Notes under the pieces: model-generated
Databases searched by the model: none
What the model was told of the DNA's origin: nothing
The model's input: only the letters and a program-made list of their open reading frames with translations
Assembly (NCBI GenBank): GCA_041694215.1
Contig: JASMTO010000186.1
Span: 1-7,244 of the forward strand
DNA length: 7,244 nucleotides
Source of the DNA: Flexistipes sp041694215
GTDB lineage: Bacteria > Chrysiogenota > Deferribacteres > Deferribacterales > Flexistipitaceae
Direction: 5' to 3'
Translations under genes and position numbers: made by a program
Shown: in pieces, positions 1 through 7,112 of the stretch
How the letters are laid out: each line of letters starts with the position of its first letter
How positions within the stretch are numbered: position 1 is the first letter of the stretch

Positions 1-2
1 TT

Positions 3-2561
3 GCTGAAGGCAATGATATTCTTGTTTCCATCCTCAGTAAAGCGGTGAGAAAAGCTAAAAATACAGGAGTCCTTAAAAAGATCGAGCACAAATGGATGGG
101 AACAAAACTGACTCCTAATTATACAAAATATATTCCCTATCTCATTTTATTTCTTTTGACACTTGTTGGGTTGGTTATTACGATTTGGTACTGGAATATT
201 AGTCTGAAAAAGCAAGTACGTTTAAAAACAATGGATTTGAGAAAACGGGAAAAAAATCTGCTGGATATATTAACAGCGGCAAGAGATGTGGCAATAATAA
301 AAGCTGATTTTAATGATGAATTATGGAAGATTGTCATTTTTAACAAAGGTGCGTCAAGACTTTTCCAATATGAATCGGAAGAAGTCGTTGGAAAGTCGAT
401 ATTGCAACTGTTCCCGGAAGCCGAGAAAGAAGGCATGCAAGATATGATTAATCAAATAATTTCGGAAAATGCTGAAATAAAACAGGACGGAATAAAAGGA
501 GAAATAGATTTTTGTAAAAAAAACGGGGATAGTTTCCCGGCTCTTTTTACTATCAACCCTGTTTATGAGGATGAGGGCGTTGTTAATTCGATAATTCTGG
601 TGGCAACAGATATTACCAAACGGAAAAAAGCGGAGAGAGCTGTTGTTGAAAGTGCTGAGCGCATGAATGCACTGATTAATGCTTCGCCGGATTTTATTTG
701 CTTTAAAGATGGAAAAGGACGCTGGCTTATTGCAAACGAAGCTGCACTCAAATTATTTTCCCTTGAAAAAGTTGATTATTTTAATAAAACAGACGCTGAA
801 TTAGCTGAATTGGTGAGAGACTGTTATAAAGAAGCTTTTGTTAATTGCATCAGAACGGATGAAGAAGCATGGAAGCTCGGGACTGTATACAGATCTGAAG
901 AACGTGTTGTTTCCCCCGATGGTACTGAAAATGTGCTTGATATGTTCAAAGTTCCTATTTTCAACGCAAATGGAGACAGAAAAAATTTGGTCATTCTTGG
1001 TAGAGATATTACTGAACTCAAACGTTATGAGAAAGAAATTCTGGAAGAAAGGGAGTATTTAAGTGTAACCCTACGTTCAATTGGAGATGCTGTGATCTCA
1101 ACCGATGTGAATGGAAAGATTATGGTTATAAACAGGGTGGCGGAAAAATTGACAGGATACTCAAAAGATGAGGCTGTGGGTAGAGATATTGACAGTGTTT
1201 TTAATATAGTTGATAGAAAGACAGGAAAAAGCCTTGAAAGCCCTTATAAAATGGTTATGCAAACCGGTAAAAATATTTTTTTGGAAAGTGACATTCTGCT
1301 TATCTCTAAAAACAAAGATCAGTATATAATCTCCGACAGTGGGGCTCCGATTTTTGACAATGAAAAAAATATAATCGGTGTTGTTATAGTTTTCAGAGAT
1401 GTAACAGAAAATGAGATGATGCAACAAGAACTGATTAAAATGGAAAAACTTAAATCGGTAGGAGTATTGGCCGGGGGGATAGCTCACGATTTTAATAATA
1501 TTCTGACAGCAATAAGATCAAATATTTCACTTATCAGAATAATAATGGATGAGGAGAAAGTTGAGAAAATATATGAAAAGGTTGATAATTCCATTGAACG
1601 GGCTAAAAAACTGACAAATCAGCTTCTGACATTTTCAAAAGGGGGCTCTCCTGTAAAAAATATAACACAGATCAAAGATATTATAAAGGATACTGTTGAT
1701 TTTACTTTGGCAGGTTCGAACGTAAAGGTTGTTTACCAATTTGATCCAGAATTACCGTTGTTATATGTTGATAGCGATCAGGTGAGTCAGGTGTTTCAAA
1801 ATCTGGCAGTTAATGCCAGGGATGTTATGGAAAACGGTGGTAACCTTATGATACAAGTGGAAAAAGTTTATATTGATGATGATAAAAAATTGAACCCTGG
1901 TGAATATTTAAGTATTAAGTTTACAGATGAAGGCAAGGGAATATCTCCGGAAATTCGGCAGAAGATTTTTGATCCTTTTTTTACTACGAAAACGAAAGGT
2001 TCCGGATTAGGTTTAGCTACATCCTATTCGATAATTTCAAAACATGGCGGTACGATTGAATTGGATTCAAAAGAAGGTGTGGGCTCCACTTTTACAGTAT
2101 ATTTACCTGTAAACAAAAATATCAGCGATATTTCAAAAGTTTTTGATAATGCTATTGACAGAGAAAAACATGAAATTGTGGAAAGAGATATTTTTAAAGG
2201 TAAAAGAATTTTTATTCTGGATGATGATGTGCCGATATTAGAAAGCTTAAGCACTTATTTGGAAATGATTGGCTTTGAAGTGACAACTGCTACAAGAGAA
2301 GAGGAGGTTTTCGAGAAATTTCACAAGGATACTTTTGATATTGCAATACTTGATCTAACCCTTCCAGGTGCTAGAAGCGGGGAGCAGATTTTACCACATA
2401 TAAAGGAAATTGACGAAAATGTTAAAACCGTGGTAACAAGTGGCTATTCAGAAAATGATGTTATGAAAAATTATAAGGATTACGGATTTGATGAATGTAT
2501 TCTGAAACCTTTTGATTTTTCAAGACTTGAAAATATTCTGCAGTCGCTTTTGAATGGGTGA
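3..2561 (+). CDS. Hybrid sensor histidine kinase, 5' end missing (SBP3 tail - TM - 3x PAS - HisKA - HATPase - REC)
   Basis: Membrane-bound hybrid histidine kinase; 852 residues are visible, numbered here from the codon at 3. Residues 1-34 read like the last helices of a family 3 extracellular solute-binding domain (ILSKAVRKAKNTGVLKKIEHKW), followed by one transmembrane helix (44-64). Three PAS domains follow (about 86-207, 220-338, 352-470), each ending in a DIT/DVT-type motif. The HisKA box GGIAHDFNN has the phospho-accepting His495 (1485-1487). The ATPase domain shows N604 (N box), DEGKG at 642-646 and GSGLGL at 666-671. The C-terminal receiver (about 734-850) keeps the acidic triad D740-742, phospho-acceptor D784 and K835, so kinase and receiver both look active. 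The frame is open to the window edge. A GTG at 45 could be called as a start but would cut through the sensor domain. Inferred role: sensing a small periplasmic ligand, perhaps an amino acid. No partner regulator is visible, so the output is unknown. Confidence 0.93.
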   Translation, partial: AEGNDILVSILSKAVRKAKNTGVLKKIEHKWMGTKLTPNYTKYIPYLILFLLTLVGLVITIWYWNISLKKQVRLKTMDLRKREKNLLDILTAARDVAIIKADFNDELWKIVIFNKGASRLFQYESEEVVGKSILQLFPEAEKEGMQDMINQIISENAEIKQDGIKGEIDFCKKNGDSFPALFTINPVYEDEGVVNSIILVATDITKRKKAERAVVESAERMNALINASPDFICFKDGKGRWLIANEAALKLFSLEKVDYFNKTDAELAELVRDCYKEAFVNCIRTDEEAWKLGTVYRSEERVVSPDGTENVLDMFKVPIFNANGDRKNLVILGRDITELKRYEKEILEEREYLSVTLRSIGDAVISTDVNGKIMVINRVAEKLTGYSKDEAVGRDIDSVFNIVDRKTGKSLESPYKMVMQTGKNIFLESDILLISKNKDQYIISDSGAPIFDNEKNIIGVVIVFRDVTENEMMQQELIKMEKLKSVGVLAGGIAHDFNNILTAIRSNISLIRIIMDEEKVEKIYEKVDNSIERAKKLTNQLLTFSKGGSPVKNITQIKDIIKDTVDFTLAGSNVKVVYQFDPELPLLYVDSDQVSQVFQNLAVNARDVMENGGNLMIQVEKVYIDDDKKLNPGEYLSIKFTDEGKGISPEIRQKIFDPFFTTKTKGSGLGLATSYSIISKHGGTIELDSKEGVGSTFTVYLPVNKNISDISKVFDNAIDREKHEIVERDIFKGKRIFILDDDVPILESLSTYLEMIGFEVTTATREEEVFEKFHKDTFDIAILDLTLPGARSGEQILPHIKEIDENVKTVVTSGYSENDVMKNYKDYGFDECILKPFDFSRLENILQSLLNG

Positions 2562-2631
2562 TTGATTTTTTTGCAGGAAATAAATTATTTGTTTGGTAGT
2601 AATGAGTTAAATTTAGTTTTTTGGAGAGAGT

Positions 2632-3426
2632 ATGATTGGTTTGATAGCTGTACAAACATTGAAGAACAGCGTTAAAGATAAAATTTTCTGGCTCATTGTT
2701 TCACTTATCGTGGTGTTTGCATTTGTACCTTTTTTCAGTTCTTTTTCCATAAGACAGATTCAAGAGGTGTCCATAACGATGTCTCTGACGTTGAATTCTA
2801 CGATTTTACTGTTTTTGGCGGTTTTTGGAGGTGTTGCCACTATTTGGAGGGATATAGAACGTAAATATGTTTATACCGTCCTCGGCAATCCCGTGAGCAG
2901 AACAAGTTTTATTTTCGGAAGGTTCGCAGGGTTCGCTGTTATAATGCTGATTTTGATGCTTTTGAATATTGTGTTCTCATTTATTGTCATAAATATATCT
3001 GCGGCTATGTATGAATCAGATTTGCCTGTTTTATGGGGGAATATTCTGATTGCGTTCTGTTTTCAATATCTCAAATATTTACTGGTAATGGCATTCGGTT
3101 TTCTTTTCTCCTCTTTTTCCACATCTTTTTTTGTTCCTTTTTTTGCAACTGTTGCCGTCTATATCGCCGGAAATGCATCTCAAGGGATTTATGAGTACGT
3201 TTTGCAAAAAGCTGCAGCGGAGTATTCAGTTTTTTTTGAAATTGTAGTAAAGAGCGTCTACTATATTCTGCCGAATTTCTCCGGTTTGGATTTTGTTGCC
3301 AATGCGACATATGCACTGGATATAGCTTTAACGGATGTGATATTTTCACTTTGTTATTTTCTGATTTACTTTATTCTAACGTTTTCTCTAACATTGATAA
3401 TTTTTAATAAAAGGGATTTTACTTAA
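2632..3426 (+). CDS. ABC-2 type transporter permease
   Basis: Integral inner-membrane subunit of an ABC exporter, 264 residues with about six hydrophobic helices (near 18-36, 51-71, 97-121, 137-160, 163-181 and 237-258). The cytoplasmic loop between helices 2 and 3 carries DIERKYVYTVLGNPVSRTSF (74-93). This matches the ABC-2 permease pattern in which a charged segment and a 'PVSR' turn precede the next helix, a likely contact with the ATPase. A 'YILPNFSGLDF' segment (211-221) is also typical of this group. The ATG is preceded by GGAGAG at 2623-2628 with good spacing, which supports the start. It is the first gene of a three-gene operon; the next gene begins 3 bp after its stop. Substrate cannot be deduced: related permeases serve in export, gliding, copper-site assembly (NosY) and resistance. 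No nos or gliding genes are visible. Confidence 0.9.
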   Translation: MIGLIAVQTLKNSVKDKIFWLIVSLIVVFAFVPFFSSFSIRQIQEVSITMSLTLNSTILLFLAVFGGVATIWRDIERKYVYTVLGNPVSRTSFIFGRFAGFAVIMLILMLLNIVFSFIVINISAAMYESDLPVLWGNILIAFCFQYLKYLLVMAFGFLFSSFSTSFFVPFFATVAVYIAGNASQGIYEYVLQKAAAEYSVFFEIVVKSVYYILPNFSGLDFVANATYALDIALTDVIFSLCYFLIYFILTFSLTLIIFNKRDFT

Positions 3427-3429
3427 TCT

Positions 3430-4293
3430 ATGAAGAAGATTTACTTGATATTTATAGTTTTTTTAGTGGTTTTTGTTCTTTTTTTCCCCAAGTTCAGACA
3501 AAACATGAGCCAGCGTTCCGGTCTGGAAAAACTTGGATACACTCCCCAAGGGGAATTATATAAGGCGGTACTGGGTGAATTCAGATGGTTTATGGGGGAC
3601 TATCTCACTTTCAAATCTATTATTTATTATGGGGGTAAAATAAATGAGCTCAGGCAACGAAAATATAAAGAAGTTGAATTTTATAACCTTTATAGGACAA
3701 TTGAAACGTCAATTATTTTGAATCCGTATCATGAGGATAGTTATTATTTTGCTCAGGCTGCTTTTACCTGGGACATAGGAAGGATAAAAGAGGTTAATGC
3801 GCTTTTAAAATATGTGATGAAGTACAGAACATGGGATTACAGGGTACCGTTTTTTCTTGGATTTAATTACAGTTATTTTATGAAAGATTATGAAGAAGCT
3901 GCAAAACATTTCAGGAAAGCGGCCGAAATCAGCGGTTCCCCCCTTTTTACAAAACTTGCTTCAAGGTATTTTTACGAAGGCGGCGAAACGGAACTGGGGA
4001 TAGTTTTTTTGAAGTACATGTATGAAAATGCCCGGAAGGAAGCTATAAAAGAGTCATATGAACTAAGGCTGGAAGCACTTGAAAAGATAAAAATGCTGGA
4101 AGATGCTGTGAGTGCGTATAAAAAACGCTTTAACATTTTACCTGAAAGGCTGGATCAGCTTGTTAAAAATGGTTTTATTGATAAGATTCCACAAGACCCT
4201 TATGGCGGGAAATTTTATATAGATAAAAATGGTAAAATAAGAACAACCAGCAATCTGTCAAGTAAAAAGGATGGAAAAAATGAAGGCAGTTGA
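3430..4293 (+). CDS. Membrane-anchored TPR protein with GspG-like C-terminal tail
   Basis: A 287-residue protein with an N-terminal hydrophobic anchor or uncleaved signal (about 4-20), so the rest is probably periplasmic. Residues 37-68 hold a conserved-looking segment (YTPQGELYKAVLGEFRWFMG and the following YYGG). Residues 82-200 are helical and TPR-like: LNPYHEDSYYFAQAAF and FLGFNYSYFMKDYEEAAKHF resemble paired TPR helices. The tail (220-272) reads AVSAYKKRFNILPERLDQLV, then GFIDKIPQDPYGGKFYID. This is the pattern of the soluble part of type II pseudopilins such as GspG: helix, proline-rich turn, DP-(Y/W)-G-x-x-(Y/F). There is no prepilin cleavage motif at the N-terminus, so it is not itself a pseudopilin. 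It lies between the permease and ATPase genes of one ABC system; its start is 3 bp after the permease stop, and AAGGGA at 3411-3416 sits rather far upstream, so translational coupling is likely. Inferred role: periplasmic accessory subunit of the exporter. Confidence 0.85.
   Translation: MKKIYLIFIVFLVVFVLFFPKFRQNMSQRSGLEKLGYTPQGELYKAVLGEFRWFMGDYLTFKSIIYYGGKINELRQRKYKEVEFYNLYRTIETSIILNPYHEDSYYFAQAAFTWDIGRIKEVNALLKYVMKYRTWDYRVPFFLGFNYSYFMKDYEEAAKHFRKAAEISGSPLFTKLASRYFYEGGETELGIVFLKYMYENARKEAIKESYELRLEALEKIKMLEDAVSAYKKRFNILPERLDQLVKNGFIDKIPQDPYGGKFYIDKNGKIRTTSNLSSKKDGKNEGS
4267..4271 (+). promoter_or_regulatory. Ribosome binding site deciding the ABC ATPase start
   Basis: AAGGA lies 8 nt before the ATG at 4280 but directly abuts the in-frame ATG at 4271. 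The spacing favours 4280 as the initiation codon. The site lies inside the end of the upstream TPR gene, so ribosomes finishing that gene could re-initiate here. Confidence 0.55.
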
Positions 4294-5182
4294 ATGTGAT
4301 AATATCTTTAAACAGTTTAAATACAAGGGGGAAAAAATTCAGGCTTTAAAAGGTATGAATTTACATATTGATGCAGGGGAGATGTACGGTTTTCTCGGAC
4401 CTAACGGAGCTGGTAAAAGTACAACAATTAAAATTCTCATGGATTTTATAAGAGCTGACAAAGGGGATACTAAAATTTTTGGTTTTGATTCCAGAGATGT
4501 AAAATCCAGAGCCAAGATCGGCTTTTTGCCAGAAAATCCCGTCTTTATGGACAATCTAACCGGCCGGGAAATTTTGAGATTTGCAGGCAAATCTCACGGT
4601 ATGGACGGTGACGAAATCGATAAAAAAAGTAATGAACTTTTAGAAAGGCTTGGGTTGACGGAAGCTGCAGACAGAGCTGTAAGAAAATACAGTAAGGGGA
4701 TGATTCAGCGGATAGGTTTTGCAGCAGCAATAATACACGAGCCCGAGCTTCTCATATTGGATGAACCGATGAGCGGGCTGGATCCTTTGGGCAGGGTACT
4801 GTTTAAAGATATGTTGAAAGAGCTTAATGAGAAAAATACCACTATTTTCTTCAGCTCACACATTATTCCTGATATTGAGGATATCTGCACAAAGATCGGG
4901 ATTATAAAAAACGGCAGGATGTATAATGAAATAGATGATACGGAACTTAAATATTACAGTACCGAAAGTTTCAGAATTATTTTCAGAGATGAGACAAGTC
5001 TGCCTGGTGAGTTTATGGAGGATGTGGTGAAAATTAGTGAGGAGTTGAGCAGTGTTAATGTATCGAAGTCCCGGCTTGACCTTGTTTTATCGAAAATGAA
5101 AGAAGAAAATTTTGATATTGTTGATATACAGCCGCAGAAAAAGGATCTGGAGGATTTGTTTGTGGAAATTTCCGAAAAATGA
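4280..5182 (+). CDS. ABC transporter ATP-binding protein (ABC-2 exporter ATPase)
   Basis: Cytoplasmic ATPase that powers the permease encoded two genes upstream. With the start at 4280 it has 300 residues. Walker A is GPNGAGKST (40-48), the Q-loop region is GFLPENPVFMDNLT (81-94), the signature is YSKGM (137-141), Walker B is LLILDEPMSGLDP (157-169), and the switch histidine is H194 in FFSSHI. All catalytic motifs are intact. The C-terminal 80 residues after the ATPase core are the regulatory extension common in the CcmA/NatA-like group that pairs with ABC-2 permeases. Two ATGs compete. The one at 4271 has its purine-rich sequence only a base or two away, whereas AAGGA at 4267-4271 is 8 nt before the ATG at 4280, and MKAVECDNIFKQF is a normal start for this family. 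The overlap with the previous gene is 14 bp (23 bp from 4271), which indicates translational coupling. Confidence 0.93.
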   Translation: MKAVECDNIFKQFKYKGEKIQALKGMNLHIDAGEMYGFLGPNGAGKSTTIKILMDFIRADKGDTKIFGFDSRDVKSRAKIGFLPENPVFMDNLTGREILRFAGKSHGMDGDEIDKKSNELLERLGLTEAADRAVRKYSKGMIQRIGFAAAIIHEPELLILDEPMSGLDPLGRVLFKDMLKELNEKNTTIFFSSHIIPDIEDICTKIGIIKNGRMYNEIDDTELKYYSTESFRIIFRDETSLPGEFMEDVVKISEELSSVNVSKSRLDLVLSKMKEENFDIVDIQPQKKDLEDLFVEISEK

Positions 5183-5203
5183 ACTAGTTGAGTAGGAAGT
5201 TAG

Positions 5204-5228
5204 GTTAATTGTTTAACAGTCTTTTTTT
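5204..5228 (+). terminator. Weak candidate rho-independent terminator after the ABC operon
   Basis: GTTAA (5204-5208) and TTAAC (5213-5217) form a perfect 5-bp stem with a 4-nt loop, followed after four bases by seven T residues (5222-5228). It sits 21 bp after the ATPase stop in the short convergent gap, where a terminator is expected. The stem is short and AT-rich, so it would be a poor terminator by itself. No T-run serves the minus-strand gene here. Confidence 0.35.
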
Positions 5229-5238
5229 GAGTCTTACT

Positions 5239-5733
5239 TTACAGCTTTAAAATCTTAGTGACTTTGTTTTCAAGCTCACCTAGAGTGCCATTATTTTCTA
5301 TAACAAAATCGCATTGGTTTTTCAATTGCTCGATTTCTTTTTCCGCCGGGTGATTTTCTCTGAAATCCAGTCCCAATTTTTCGGCTCTTTTTCTTCTGAT
5401 ATCCTCATCGGCATCGATATAGATGGTTGTAAAACCTGCATTTTTTAAAGTATCAAATTCGATCTGCTTTCGCATGTCATCGGTGACAAAAGTGTAGTCG
5501 TTCTGTTTTACCCTTGTAATCAAATCCTTCACGAAGTAATCTTCACCGAAATATTTTCTTATCGATTCCCCAAGATCCTGCATAAATCCGCGGTTTCGGG
5601 GAACGTCCAGCAACTTATTTATTTGATAAATTTTATCTATGACTTTACAGAGCTTTGCTCCGTTATGCTTTGATATTATTTCTGCCACTGTTGATTTTCC
5701 CGCACACTGCTTTCCTGAAATGGCAATATTCAT
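5239..5733 (-). CDS. P-loop nucleotide-kinase-like protein, substrate unknown
   Basis: A 164-residue cytoplasmic protein starting directly with a beta strand and Walker A loop: MNIAISGKQCAGKSTVAEII, with GKQCAGKST at 7-15. The layout is that of small NMP-kinase-like P-loop enzymes. After a helical substrate region (30-75) comes a second strand, FVTDDMRKQIEFDTLKNAGF (82-101), where D85/D86 and R88 occupy the position of the conserved D-x-R of deoxynucleoside monophosphate kinase-like proteins. Next are a strand, YIDAD, and an arginine-rich lid (DEDIRRKRAEKLG, 110-121), and an end resembling that family (NHPAEKEIEQL, then FVIENNGTLGELENKV). It is not a canonical adenylate kinase or dephospho-CoA kinase by motif. 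A dNMP kinase, a related nucleoside or cofactor kinase, or a general AAA-type ATPase are all possible. GGAGGG (5739-5744) supports the start. It converges on the ABC operon and lies 86 bp downstream of the transporter gene on the same strand. Confidence 0.82.
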   Translation of the reverse strand: MNIAISGKQCAGKSTVAEIISKHNGAKLCKVIDKIYQINKLLDVPRNRGFMQDLGESIRKYFGEDYFVKDLITRVKQNDYTFVTDDMRKQIEFDTLKNAGFTTIYIDADEDIRRKRAEKLGLDFRENHPAEKEIEQLKNQCDFVIENNGTLGELENKVTKILKL

Positions 5734-5738
5734 AAGAT

Positions 5739-5744
5739 CCCTCC
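5739..5744 (-). promoter_or_regulatory. Strong ribosome binding site of the kinase-like gene
   Basis: Read on the minus strand, GGAGGG lies 5 nt before the ATG at 5733. It is the best Shine-Dalgarno match on the minus strand here and fixes the start of the P-loop protein. The transporter gene upstream lacks a comparable site. Confidence 0.7.
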
Positions 5745-5755
5745 AAACTTATCAA

Positions 5756-5780
5756 ATTATAATTGAATTATCCGATTATA
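5756..5780 (-). promoter_or_regulatory. Candidate promoter region with two TATAAT boxes
   Basis: The 86-bp gap upstream of the kinase-like gene contains two exact TATAAT hexamers on the minus strand, at 5775-5780 (preceded directly by TTG) and 5756-5761. The upstream -35 elements are poor: only TTCTTA or TTGTAT lie at usable distances. The region is very AT-rich, so chance matches are likely. If real, the kinase-like gene has its own promoter rather than depending on transporter read-through. Confidence 0.3.
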
Positions 5781-5819
5781 CAACCAAAGTTTTCAGTAAG
5801 AATTAAACAGAAGATATTT

Positions 5820-6959
5820 TTATTTCACTACTTCTCTGTCTATCATCTGGACAAAAATGAAAGAGACAAGGCTGAGAATACTTCCCATTATAAAAGGGAT
5901 TTTGTAATTGTAGACCCAAAGTATTCCTCCAAATACAGGCAGGATAACGGCAGCTATATGATTTATTGTAAATCCCACAGCCATGCTTGGCGCAATATCA
6001 CTCGGGTCTGCCATCTTTTGGAAAAACGTTCTGATTGCCAGGGCAAAGTTAAAGAAAACGTGATCCAGTATATACATGATACCCACCATAATTTTGCTTT
6101 CTGAAAACGCATAAACGAGGAAAATTACAACAAGGCTGATATATTCAAGAGAAAGTACTTTCCGCTCACCGAACCGGTTCACTGCTTTACCAATTTGGGG
6201 ACTTATAAAAAAGTTTATCAGATTATTAAGTACAAATAGAGCAGAAACTGTGGTTACGCTGTAATCAAACTTTTTTACAAGCAAAAAGACAGCAAAAGCT
6301 ACAAAAATCTGCCTCCTGGCACCTGCGAAAAATGTCAGTACGTAAAAAAGCCAGTATTTTTTTTTGAAAATCATTTTTTTATGTTGGACTGGAATGTCTT
6401 TTTTGGTGGGATCCATAAAAATTGTTATAAAACCCAACGAGGCAACAAATATCCCTGCAAACAGAAAAATGGTTTTGTATGTTAAAAAATTTACCACAAA
6501 GAATATTACTACCCCTATCCCGATACTTGTAATTGCAGCCAAAGAACGTAGTTTTCCGAACACAAGAGGGGCTTCAGAAGTAGTAAAGTATTGTAAAGTA
6601 AGGGACTGATTCAGTGTTTCATAGTAATGGAAACCGAATGACATAAGAATTGTGGTGAAAATAACCCCCTGAAAAGTAGGTAAAAACCCAGTCATACCAA
6701 TACCGACTCCGAGCAGAATTATTGACAGTGATGCCAGTCTGTGTTCACTGATGAAGAGTAGAATGTAAATTACCAGAAGTGCCAAAAACCCAGGAACTTC
6801 CCTGACAGATTGTATTACACCAATATTAAAACCGTTCAGTTGTGCCGTTTCCACTGCAAAGTTATTGAAGATGGTGCGCCACCCCTGCAGACCGGAAAAA
6901 GCGGCAATGGTAAGAATCATCAAAAATATATACATTCTTGTACTTTCTGATTTGAACAT
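5820..6959 (-). CDS. Major facilitator superfamily (MFS) transporter, substrate unknown
   Basis: A 379-residue inner-membrane secondary transporter with about twelve hydrophobic segments (near 11-28, 55-72, 76-94, 96-116, 137-158, 164-182, 203-228, 236-255, 272-288, 290-312, 325-350 and 353-373). The central hydrophilic loop (183-201, DPTKKDIPVQHKKMIFKKK) is positively charged, as expected for the cytoplasmic link between the two six-helix halves. Between helices 8 and 9 is SPQIGKAVNRFGERKVL (253-269), a clear form of the MFS motif A loop (G-x3-D/N-R-x-G-x-R-K). Charged residues in or near membrane segments (R53, E54, D299, H300, R310) may be functional. The substrate cannot be assigned; drug, sugar or small-acid export or uptake are all possible. 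No good ribosome binding site precedes the ATG at 6959. The next in-frame ATG, eight codons on, has no better one, so the longer form was kept. Confidence 0.88.
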   Translation of the reverse strand: MFKSESTRMYIFLMILTIAAFSGLQGWRTIFNNFAVETAQLNGFNIGVIQSVREVPGFLALLVIYILLFISEHRLASLSIILLGVGIGMTGFLPTFQGVIFTTILMSFGFHYYETLNQSLTLQYFTTSEAPLVFGKLRSLAAITSIGIGVVIFFVVNFLTYKTIFLFAGIFVASLGFITIFMDPTKKDIPVQHKKMIFKKKYWLFYVLTFFAGARRQIFVAFAVFLLVKKFDYSVTTVSALFVLNNLINFFISPQIGKAVNRFGERKVLSLEYISLVVIFLVYAFSESKIMVGIMYILDHVFFNFALAIRTFFQKMADPSDIAPSMAVGFTINHIAAVILPVFGGILWVYNYKIPFIMGSILSLVSFIFVQMIDREVVK

Positions 6960-7037
6960 AAGAATATGCTTTTAAACCTATTTTAATTTCGAAGCAACAA
7001 AAAATGTTTTTGGGACTATCCAACTCAGTAACTAAAA

Positions 7038-7049
7038 GATACGTGGTAT
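7038..7049. promoter_or_regulatory. Second operator-like inverted repeat upstream of vapB
   Basis: GATAC-GTG-GTAT is an inverted repeat with perfect 4-bp arms (ATAC/GTAT) around a 3-nt spacer, and it shares the GATACGT sequence with the full palindrome at 7082. The two centres are about 42 bp apart, close to four helical turns, so dimers bound to both would face the same side of the DNA. It may be a secondary site for the VapBC complex. Confidence 0.35.
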
Positions 7050-7074
7050 AACCATTAAAGTATTCTTTATTATT

Positions 7075-7100
7075 ATTACACGATACGTATCCTATGTAAT
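7075..7100. promoter_or_regulatory. Candidate VapBC operator (nested palindrome)
   Basis: GATACGTATC (7082-7091) is a perfect 10-bp palindrome. It is flanked by a second inverted pair, ATTACA (7075-7080) and TGTAAT (7095-7100), slightly off-centre (1 nt on one side, 3 nt on the other). It lies 22 bp before the antitoxin start, where toxin-antitoxin complexes of this class typically bind to repress their own operon. The binding role is inferred. Confidence 0.5.
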
Positions 7101-7112
7101 GTGCCTATGGTT

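Noticed and set aside
1161..1487. Minus-strand open frame of 108 codons inside the histidine kinase gene
   Set aside because: It is fully antisense to the third PAS domain and H-box region, whose motifs are intact on the plus strand; composition is that of a shadow frame.
2562..2631. Promoter or terminator between the histidine kinase and the ABC operon
   Set aside because: AAATAA-A-TTATTT forms a palindrome, but without a proper loop or T-run, and no -35/-10 pair with acceptable spacing was found. The gap only clearly contains the permease ribosome binding site.
2461..2655. Minus-strand open frame spanning the kinase-permease gap
   Set aside because: Low-complexity, polar translation overlapping the real receiver-domain end and the permease start; no ribosome binding site.
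3..5182. Histidine kinase as dedicated regulator of the downstream ABC operon
   Set aside because: Same strand and a 70-bp gap are suggestive, but no DNA-binding response regulator or operator is visible, so a functional link is not supported by this sequence.
5763..6104. Plus-strand open frame of 113 codons
   Set aside because: It is antisense to the end of the MFS transporter gene, has no ribosome binding site, and its translation shows no domain-like pattern; the minus-strand frame has clear transmembrane structure.
7066..7077. TTATTATTATTA short tandem repeat
   Set aside because: Only four trinucleotide units in an AT-rich spacer; likely chance, with no sign of a phase-variable tract.
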